DNA of 6,469 nucleotides from positions 1-6,469 of the forward strand of contig JANYCO010000507.1 of NCBI GenBank assembly GCA_025360235.1, read 5' to 3'. Under the pieces are notes generated by a model that was not told the DNA's origin, searched no databases, and saw nothing but the letters and a program-made list of their open reading frames with translations. A program made the translations under genes and the position numbers. Below, in pieces: positions 1 to 4,621 of the stretch (positions are counted from its first letter, which is position 1; every line of letters starts with the position of its first letter). This stretch comes from Cytophagales bacterium (GTDB lineage: Bacteria; Bacteroidota; Bacteroidia; Cytophagales; Cytophagaceae).

Positions 1-455
1 CGCCGGAACGCGAACTCATTCCAATGGCAAAAGAATTCGGCTTGACCGTTACACCATGGGCGCCATTGGCGGGAGGAGCGCTTACGGGAAAGTATTTAAA
101 AGGGGATACTGGACGGATCTCAGAAAAAAGTAAAAGAAGAAATGAAAACAGCAACAGGATTGCTAAAGTTGTTGTAGAAATAGCTGATGAAATGAAAGTA
201 CCTGGAGCGCACGTGGCGCTCAAATGGACAACGGAACAAGGCTTCTCATCTATACCAATAGTGGGCGCTACAAAAATTACACAAGTAGAAGAAAATTTAA
301 AAGCGTTGGAAATCCAACTGAATACTGTGCAACTTGAAAAATTGGATGAGGCAAGTAAAATCGATCTAGGTTTCCCTGGAGAATTTTACAAGGAAGATGG
401 AGTAAAAAGCGTTACCTATGGTGGATTTTATGACCGGATAGAGAAGAGGAGTTAA
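1..455 (+). CDS. Aldo/keto reductase, C-terminal part (5' end outside window)
   Basis: This is the C-terminal half of an NAD(P)H-dependent aldo/keto reductase, a soluble TIM-barrel enzyme that reduces aldehydes or ketones. About 150 residues are visible, against roughly 320-350 for the usual full protein. The reading frame is open from base 3, and residues ERELIP ahead of the ATG at 24 are typical of the family, so that ATG is internal and not the start. The segment TPWAPLAGGALTGKY (visible residues about 17-31) is the conserved late-barrel strand and loop near the cofactor. IPIVGATKITQVEENL (about 84-99) is the second cofactor-binding stretch. The GFYDRIEKR tail matches the usual end of this subgroup. 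The catalytic Asp-Tyr-Lys-His tetrad lies upstream of the window, so activity cannot be judged. Substrate is unknown. It ends facing the minus-strand genes. The family call is secure; the exact subgroup is not. Confidence 0.92.
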   Translation, partial: PERELIPMAKEFGLTVTPWAPLAGGALTGKYLKGDTGRISEKSKRRNENSNRIAKVVVEIADEMKVPGAHVALKWTTEQGFSSIPIVGATKITQVEENLKALEIQLNTVQLEKLDEASKIDLGFPGEFYKEDGVKSVTYGGFYDRIEKRS

Positions 456-537
456 TATAGTCACTGTCGTTTGCGAAGACACAAATGACGGCCAAGAAAA
501 AATCCTATTCATCTTACCAGCCTGCAAATCCTAATCG
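456..537. other. Convergent intergenic gap with weak interrupted hairpin
   Basis: This 82-base gap lies between the stops of two converging genes. It holds an interrupted inverted repeat: GTCA at 460-463 with TGAC at 486-489, and TGTC at 465-468 with GACA at 478-481. No T-run follows on either strand, so it is not a convincing intrinsic terminator. Nothing else is recognisable. Confidence 0.3.
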
Positions 538-951
538 TTATTTGTCTATAGTATACTCCGCATCCACCGGACAAACATTTCCACCATTACAATGACTATG
601 CACTTTCACTTTATCCGAATACCCAGTAGTGATGAGTAGTACACATTTATAATTTTCCGCTACATAACGATACGTAGAAATCCCACTACCGTCTTTTTGC
701 ATTTCGATATCTGGCCCTCTTTGTAAAAATTTATTTATGGCAACTCCTTTCATCTGCGCTTCGCAGGTCATTTTGTAATCTTCAGGGAAGAACATATAAC
801 TGTAGGTAGAGTCGCTAAGTTTTTTTAATAATAAATATTCAGGATAGCCTTCGCCTTTTGTTTTGTAGACAGCATCGTATTGGTCTTTAGGCATTTTAGG
901 GCCACCACAGGCAACAAGAAATGCAAGTAAAATAAATCCGATTTTTCTCAT
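538..951 (-). CDS. Small putative lipoprotein with four cysteines in the mature part, unknown function
   Basis: I do not recognise this 137-residue protein. It begins with a short lipoprotein signal: charged MRK, a hydrophobic stretch from residues 4 to 14, then the lipobox LVAC with the lipidated cysteine at 15. The mature protein of about 122 residues is therefore expected to be anchored in the envelope, probably the outer membrane. It holds four further cysteines at 63, 103, 121 and 127, enough for two disulfides, which fits a periplasmic or surface location. The remainder is tyrosine- and lysine-rich with alternating polar and hydrophobic residues, suggesting a small beta-rich domain; that fold is inference. 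The start at 951 is chosen because the signal sequence follows directly; no Shine-Dalgarno is seen. It lies 37 bases downstream of the membrane-protein gene on the same strand and is probably the last gene of a three-gene unit. Confidence 0.75.
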   Translation of the reverse strand: MRKIGFILLAFLVACGGPKMPKDQYDAVYKTKGEGYPEYLLLKKLSDSTYSYMFFPEDYKMTCEAQMKGVAINKFLQRGPDIEMQKDGSGISTYRYVAENYKCVLLITTGYSDKVKVHSHCNGGNVCPVDAEYTIDK

Positions 952-988
952 AGATGTCTCAAAGGTTTAGAAAGTGAAAATACACAAA

Positions 989-1366
989 TTAATTATCGAT
1001 TGTCAGTATAAAAGCAATTAAAAGTGAAAGGAAAGCCAGAACGCAATGTAGCCAAAAGGAAACAAGCCAAAAGAATTTCTTAAATCGTTCAATGAATGAA
1101 GTTTCTTTTTTTGAAATACTTGTCAAAAATGCTCCAATAAGAGAAGAGGTTAAAGGTATAAGGAGAAATAAAAATACTAGCCCAACAGCAAAACTTGCGA
1201 CTTCTTCTATATCATCTTCAATATAGACGATATAGATCCAGGCAATATAAATTCCAATGGCAGAAATAATAGCTACCAATTTATATTTAGAATAGCTTTT
1301 TCTGTAAGCATCTAAATCAAATTCCTTCTCCTCTAAATCATCTAATAAATTTACATCATCGTCCAT
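989..1366 (-). CDS. Small inner-membrane protein with three predicted helices, unknown function
   Basis: I do not recognise this 125-residue protein. It opens with a strongly acidic stretch (residues 1-20, rich in Asp and Glu), then a basic stretch YRKSYSKYK. Three hydrophobic segments follow at about 30-49, 57-81 and 98-122, and the protein ends almost at once with IDN. The loop between helices 1 and 2 is acidic (EDDIEE) and the loop between 2 and 3 is basic (SKK...ERFKK). By the positive-inside rule this gives an N-in, C-out topology. No catalytic motif is visible. The gene starts only 17 bases after the stop of the TPR-like lipoprotein gene, so the two are almost certainly co-transcribed and may be functionally linked. 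Being small and hydrophobic it could be a subunit or anchor, but that is guesswork. Confidence 0.75.
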   Translation of the reverse strand: MDDDVNLLDDLEEKEFDLDAYRKSYSKYKLVAIISAIGIYIAWIYIVYIEDDIEEVASFAVGLVFLFLLIPLTSSLIGAFLTSISKKETSFIERFKKFFWLVSFWLHCVLAFLSLLIAFILTIDN

Positions 1367-1383
1367 ACTTCTAAGGCAGTACT

Positions 1384-2238
1384 TTACATGGTAAGTTTCT
1401 CTTTCAGTTTATCCAATGATTCTGCAGCATCTTTAATTTCTTTCACGCTGGATTTTTTAAGTTGGTCCAATAGAATACCTGAGATTGCTTTTGGCCAAAA
1501 CAAACTTGAGTCTACATCGCCTCCTGTATTCTTTTCTATCTCAGCAATTGCATTTGCCAGTATTAATCTTATTTCAGGTGGAACAGCTGGGTCTTGTGAA
1601 ATAATTTTGATTTTCTTTAATCCTGTTTGTACATCTCCCGCATCAATATCAGCCATTGCATCTACAATCTGGTAAGGCCAATGAATGTCTGTCACCTGGC
1701 CGAATCCTGCGAAATGAAAACGAGCTGCTTTGTAGTTTTTATCTTTAATGGAAAGTGTTCCCATGGTTAAGTGAAATACGGCCATTTGCAATTTTATAGT
1801 ATCGTTGTCTGGGTTTTTATTCACTGCGCCATTGGCCATAGCAGACTCTTCTTTAGCCAAATCTTGCCAGCCATTTTCATACATCATAATGGAGTTGATG
1901 GAATGTGCCAAAAATTTCTCTCCTGGATTTTTTGATTTTTCAATCACGATATCGGCTTCCGCAAATGCGAAAGCGTCTTTCTTGGTGATGGCCCAGCTGT
2001 ATCCAAGCAAGATCCTCATGTATATTTCGTCCTGTTGCTTCTGCTCATCAGTGACCCCCTTAGCATAAACAAGAGCGATTGGTAATTTTTCTGAAACAGC
2101 CTTGTAGGTTTTGTATTTAAACGAAGAGCGAACCTCCTCGTACAATTCACGTTCTGTTTTTTTCCCACCACAACCAAGAAGGAATAGAAAAAATGAAACA
2201 GTAATAAAAAAATGTGGAGCAATTCTGGTAGTTTTCAT
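1384..2238 (-). CDS. Putative helical (TPR-like) lipoprotein, unknown function
   Basis: This 284-residue protein carries a lipoprotein signal: basic start MKTTR, hydrophobic core about 10-21, and lipobox LLGC with cysteine 23 as the lipid site, followed by GGKKTE. The mature part looks almost wholly alpha-helical, with paired amphipathic helices at roughly 70-100, 108-140, 147-180, 186-215 and 221-236. Small residues recur at packing positions (for example LLGYSWAI, AVFHLTMGTLSIKDKNYKAARFHF), which resembles TPR or Sel1-like repeats without matching a strict consensus. The last 35 residues, rich in Lys, Glu and Leu, may form a coiled coil. Such proteins generally act as protein-binding scaffolds in the envelope; no enzyme motif is seen. 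It appears to be the first gene of a three-gene minus-strand unit, preceded by a candidate promoter next to the upstream terminator. The start is fixed by the signal peptide. Lipoprotein status is well supported; the TPR assignment is tentative. Confidence 0.8.
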   Translation of the reverse strand: MKTTRIAPHFFITVSFFLFLLGCGGKKTERELYEEVRSSFKYKTYKAVSEKLPIALVYAKGVTDEQKQQDEIYMRILLGYSWAITKKDAFAFAEADIVIEKSKNPGEKFLAHSINSIMMYENGWQDLAKEESAMANGAVNKNPDNDTIKLQMAVFHLTMGTLSIKDKNYKAARFHFAGFGQVTDIHWPYQIVDAMADIDAGDVQTGLKKIKIISQDPAVPPEIRLILANAIAEIEKNTGGDVDSSLFWPKAISGILLDQLKKSSVKEIKDAAESLDKLKEKLTM

Positions 2239-2279
2239 ATTGATAGGTTTAGTACACTAAAGTATAAAATTTTAAAATA

Positions 2280-2308
2280 CAAAACTATCTGTGACTGGTT
2301 AAAACAAA
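2280..2308 (-). promoter_or_regulatory. Candidate Bacteroidota-type promoter for the three-gene unit
   Basis: Read on the minus strand, TAGTTTTG (2287-2280) matches TAnnTTTG exactly, and TTTG (2308-2305) lies 17 bases upstream as a -33 element. A transcript would start near 2274, giving a leader of about 35 bases before the lipoprotein start at 2238. The -33 element sits inside the T-tract of the upstream terminator. These motifs are short and AT-rich, so a chance match is possible. Confidence 0.4.
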
Positions 2309-2340
2309 AATCCCCGTTGATTATTAACCAACGGGGATTT
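2301..2340 (-). terminator. Intrinsic terminator of the SMP-30-like lipoprotein gene
   Basis: A perfect 12-base-pair inverted repeat pairs 2308-2319 with 2329-2340 around a 9-base loop. The stem contains a GGGG/CCCC block. On the minus strand it is followed directly by TTTTTGTTTT, the T-tract of a classic rho-independent terminator. It begins 23 bases after the stop codon of the propeller lipoprotein gene (stop at 2364). On the plus strand the trailing T-run is weaker and no plus-strand gene ends here. Confidence 0.88.
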
Positions 2341-2363
2341 CCAAATGATTTTTAAGATCGGCC

Positions 2364-3284
2364 TTATTTTTTCAAGTTGTGTGTTACTTTGTAAGCAACG
2401 ACTCTGTTGTCAAAGAAGGTAGGTACTAAAAGTGTACTTGTCTCAGGTATAAAAGTAATATCAGCAGAATTTACTTTATTTCCTTTTGTGTCCAGTACTA
2501 TGTTTTTTGTTCCGTTTGGCTCTATCAGAAATACGGTTCCATTCCAATCGGATACGATATAGTGATCCGGTTTTCCAAAGTAAGCAATCCCATCACCTGC
2601 GCTTATTTCAGTTGCAAGTACTGTAGCTATTTTGGTGGCAAGATCGTAAGATTTGAAATCGGAACTACCGCTAAACGCAACTAGTAAACGATTATTTTCG
2701 ATTAATAAGCCGTTTGGCTTGTTCAATCCTGTATCAAGCCATACGCCTAGTTTACCATTGATAAGGGTATGGATTTTATTGGTTTCAAAATCCGTGAAGT
2801 AAACTGTTCCAGCAGTGTCAACAGTTATATCATTCAAAAATTTAGCACCTGGTACATTGTAGGTTTTTGAAATTTTTCCTTTTTCAATATCGATCTCTAC
2901 AAGTTTAGTAATATCCGTAACATATAGTTTGTTTTTATACAAGCCAAGTCCTTTAGGTGCATCAAGCCCTTTTATCCATTCAAGTGTTTCCACTTTACCA
3001 TCAGGAGTAAGTTTTGAAATGAAACCGTTTTTATCTTTATCGGTTGGCATTCCTTTGATGTTGGATACATAAATAATGTTTCTCCCTTTGTCAAATAATA
3101 CAGATTCCGGAGCTCTCATCACCGTATCGGTTGTCCATACTACTTCAACAGAAACGGCAGGTAATTTTACGGTGTCTTTTGGAACAGCAGAGGTGTCAGT
3201 AGCAGACGTTTCTTTTTTTTCGTTACCGCAAGCGGCAATGATTAGTGCCAAGCCTATGGCTAGTAATTGATTTCTGAACATCAT
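2364..3284 (-). CDS. SMP-30/gluconolactonase-like beta-propeller lipoprotein
   Basis: This 306-residue protein has a lipoprotein signal ending at lipobox IAAC (Cys 19), then a linker of about 20 residues rich in Thr, Ser, Ala and Lys that would tether a folded domain to the membrane. Residues from about 45 to the end show repeated blades of a six-bladed propeller of the SMP-30/gluconolactonase/LRE type. The four divalent-metal ligands known from SMP-30 (Glu, Asn, Asn, Asp) have clear counterparts: E60 in APESVLFD, N151 in FLNDITVD, N191 in KPNGLLI and D231 in GDGIAYF. That supports a metal-dependent lactonase or related hydrolase in the periplasm or at the surface; the substrate cannot be told. 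Some envelope proteins of this fold only bind ligands. The start is MM at 3284 or the next codon, with no Shine-Dalgarno. It ends in a strong terminator and lies 84 bases downstream of the cyclase gene with its own candidate promoter, so it may be transcribed alone. Confidence 0.85.
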   Translation of the reverse strand: MMFRNQLLAIGLALIIAACGNEKKETSATDTSAVPKDTVKLPAVSVEVVWTTDTVMRAPESVLFDKGRNIIYVSNIKGMPTDKDKNGFISKLTPDGKVETLEWIKGLDAPKGLGLYKNKLYVTDITKLVEIDIEKGKISKTYNVPGAKFLNDITVDTAGTVYFTDFETNKIHTLINGKLGVWLDTGLNKPNGLLIENNRLLVAFSGSSDFKSYDLATKIATVLATEISAGDGIAYFGKPDHYIVSDWNGTVFLIEPNGTKNIVLDTKGNKVNSADITFIPETSTLLVPTFFDNRVVAYKVTHNLKK

Positions 3285-3368
3285 AGTAAGTGTTTTTTTA
3301 AAAGTTTATTAAATAAGAAAAGAATAAAATTTAATTTTCAATAACCAAAATTAAGAAAATTTATTGAC
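3285..3368. other. AT-rich spacer between cyclase and propeller lipoprotein genes
   Basis: This 84-base spacer is very AT-rich and contains no GC-rich hairpin, so no intrinsic terminator for the cyclase gene is visible. Read-through into the propeller gene is possible. The only notable content is the candidate -7 element of a minus-strand promoter at 3346-3353. Confidence 0.5.
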
Positions 3369-3379
3369 TTATTTCCAAA
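3346..3379 (-). promoter_or_regulatory. Candidate Bacteroidota-type promoter for the propeller lipoprotein gene
   Basis: On the minus strand, TAATTTTG (3353-3346) fits TAnnTTTG exactly, and TTTG (3379-3376) lies 22 bases upstream, inside the last codons of the cyclase gene. The start of transcription would be near 3340, about 55 bases before the ATG at 3284. The motif is weak evidence in such AT-rich DNA. Confidence 0.3.
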
Positions 3380-4529
3380 TCAATCTTCCTATTTCTCTCA
3401 TTGAAGCAAAGAAGAATCTTTTGTCAAAAAAGAATAGGCTTATAACTCTAAGGTCTTGTGCAAGAGAACTTTTTTCATCTAGGAATTTTAGGATAACAGA
3501 AGCCGGAAGGGAAGTAAACATTTTTTCAAAGATGTCTTTCGTGGCGGTATTGTCTTTTTCAAGGATACTTAAAAGGATTCTGTCGTAAAGTTTATATTTC
3601 GATGCAGGCTCTAAGGAAGAAGCATTCACTTTTCCATATTTTTCAAGATCTGAAGCTATACCCTTTACTCTTCTGTGCGTTCGGGCAAAAGCAAAGCCGG
3701 AAGAGGGTTTTACAAATCCTCCATAAGTGCCTATTCTTATGATCTTCCCGTCAAATTTGGGTTGATAGGAATAAGTACTCATTGGAACGATTCCAAACTC
3801 TTCGTGGAGTATTTTATATTTTTTTATTCCTAATGCATTGGAAATATAATTTTCCAGCTCTGATTTATATTCCTCCTTCTTAAGTAAATTTTGTGAGAAC
3901 AAGGTGTATTCTACGAGCGCTTCTCTTTTAGAAAACGGAAGTATATAGCCGAAACGCGCTTCTTTATGTTGCTCGATCTTGAAATCCATAAAGGTAGCAG
4001 CGGAAAGATCAAAGAAATCTTCTTCGGTCTCAATAAAATAGCCTTTGAAATGCTGCAATAGGTAATAACATTCCCCTTTTGGGTAACTGAAATTATCGAA
4101 GGAAGGGTGAATGCTGTTAAAAATTATTTCCGCTTCGTACTTTTCATTGTTAGCAATGATAAATCCTTTCGGTGAAATTTCAGAAATATCTCCGATAAGT
4201 TGTGTAAAGTTTTCGCAGGCGTTTAATTTTTCTCTGGCATAATTATAAAAATCTATGCCGCGAATATATTCGTAATGGTATGGATCCACAGTGTAATTCG
4301 CATCAGACTTGTTAGTAGCAAAACGAATCTTATCCCACTTTTTGTACACTAGTTTGTCTAATTCAAATTGTTCATCGGCCCAGAAACACCAGGTGCGGTC
4401 GTTGGTGTTCTTTGGATCTTTGTCAACAAGTAATACCTTTTTGTTTTTTAGAGACGATTTACTCATCTCCAGTGCCAGCATCAATCCTGCTAGTCCGGCA
4501 CCTGCAATGATATAATCGTATCGTTTCAT
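3369..4529 (-). CDS. crtY: Lycopene beta-cyclase (CrtY type)
   Basis: This enzyme cyclises the ends of lycopene to give beta-carotene, the precursor of zeaxanthin-type pigments and of retinal; it works at the cytoplasmic membrane with a bound flavin. The 386-residue length is usual for the CrtY family. An N-terminal Rossmann motif GAGLAG (residues 10-15) follows a beta strand, and VLLVDKD (32-38) is the strand end that binds the nucleotide ribose. Family hallmarks then appear in order: NDRTWCFW (43-50), LQHFKGYFIET (158-168), LPFSKREALVEYTLFS (197-212, with Glu 207 in the position of the proposed catalytic acid), and GTYGGFVKPSSGFAF (267-281). The C-terminal helical part with LPASVILKFLDEKSS (341-355) also fits. 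No phytoene synthase, desaturase or GGPP synthase is visible nearby, so the remaining carotenoid genes must lie elsewhere. The start at 4529 gives the complete FAD-binding end. It lies 92 bases downstream of the dehydrogenase gene. Confidence 0.9.
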   Translation of the reverse strand: MKRYDYIIAGAGLAGLMLALEMSKSSLKNKKVLLVDKDPKNTNDRTWCFWADEQFELDKLVYKKWDKIRFATNKSDANYTVDPYHYEYIRGIDFYNYAREKLNACENFTQLIGDISEISPKGFIIANNEKYEAEIIFNSIHPSFDNFSYPKGECYYLLQHFKGYFIETEEDFFDLSAATFMDFKIEQHKEARFGYILPFSKREALVEYTLFSQNLLKKEEYKSELENYISNALGIKKYKILHEEFGIVPMSTYSYQPKFDGKIIRIGTYGGFVKPSSGFAFARTHRRVKGIASDLEKYGKVNASSLEPASKYKLYDRILLSILEKDNTATKDIFEKMFTSLPASVILKFLDEKSSLAQDLRVISLFFFDKRFFFASMREIGRLIWK

Positions 4530-4621
4530 ATTCTATATTCAATGTTAAAATTCCAATGTACAATATTCAAATTACAAAAATTGTCTCCCGGGATTTGGAT
4601 ATTTGTTTTTTGGAATTTTAT
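4530..4621. repeat. Spacer with imperfect inverted repeat around TCCCGGGA
   Basis: The whole spacer between the dehydrogenase and cyclase genes is built of short related AT-rich words (TTCAA, TTCCAA, CAATGT, ACAAA and their complements). At its centre is the perfect palindrome TCCCGGGA (4586-4593). Flanking arms 4566-4580 and 4600-4614 pair at 11 of 15 positions plus one G-T wobble. It could be a dispersed intergenic repeat of a kind I associate with Bacteroidota genomes, or a weak transcription end for the dehydrogenase gene; no clear T-tract follows. A weak promoter-like pair (TTTG at 4571-4568, TAACATTG at 4547-4540, one mismatch, 20-base spacing) is also present and could serve crtY. Confidence 0.4.

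Noticed and set aside
24..26. ATG at 24 as start of the aldo/keto reductase
   Set aside because: The frame is open upstream to base 3 and encodes ERELIP, a family-typical stretch, so the ATG is internal to a gene cut by the window edge.
460..489. Hairpin at 460-489 as a terminator
   Set aside because: The stem is short and interrupted, and no T-run follows on either strand.
1388..2068. Two plus-strand open frames (1388-1675 and 1805-2068)
   Set aside because: Both lie opposite the helical lipoprotein gene, whose lipobox and amphipathic helices show it is the real coding strand.
538..2238. Three-gene unit as a toxin-antitoxin, secretion or defence system
   Set aside because: No nuclease, protease, nucleotide-binding, secretion or DNA-binding motif is visible; assigning such a role would be invention.
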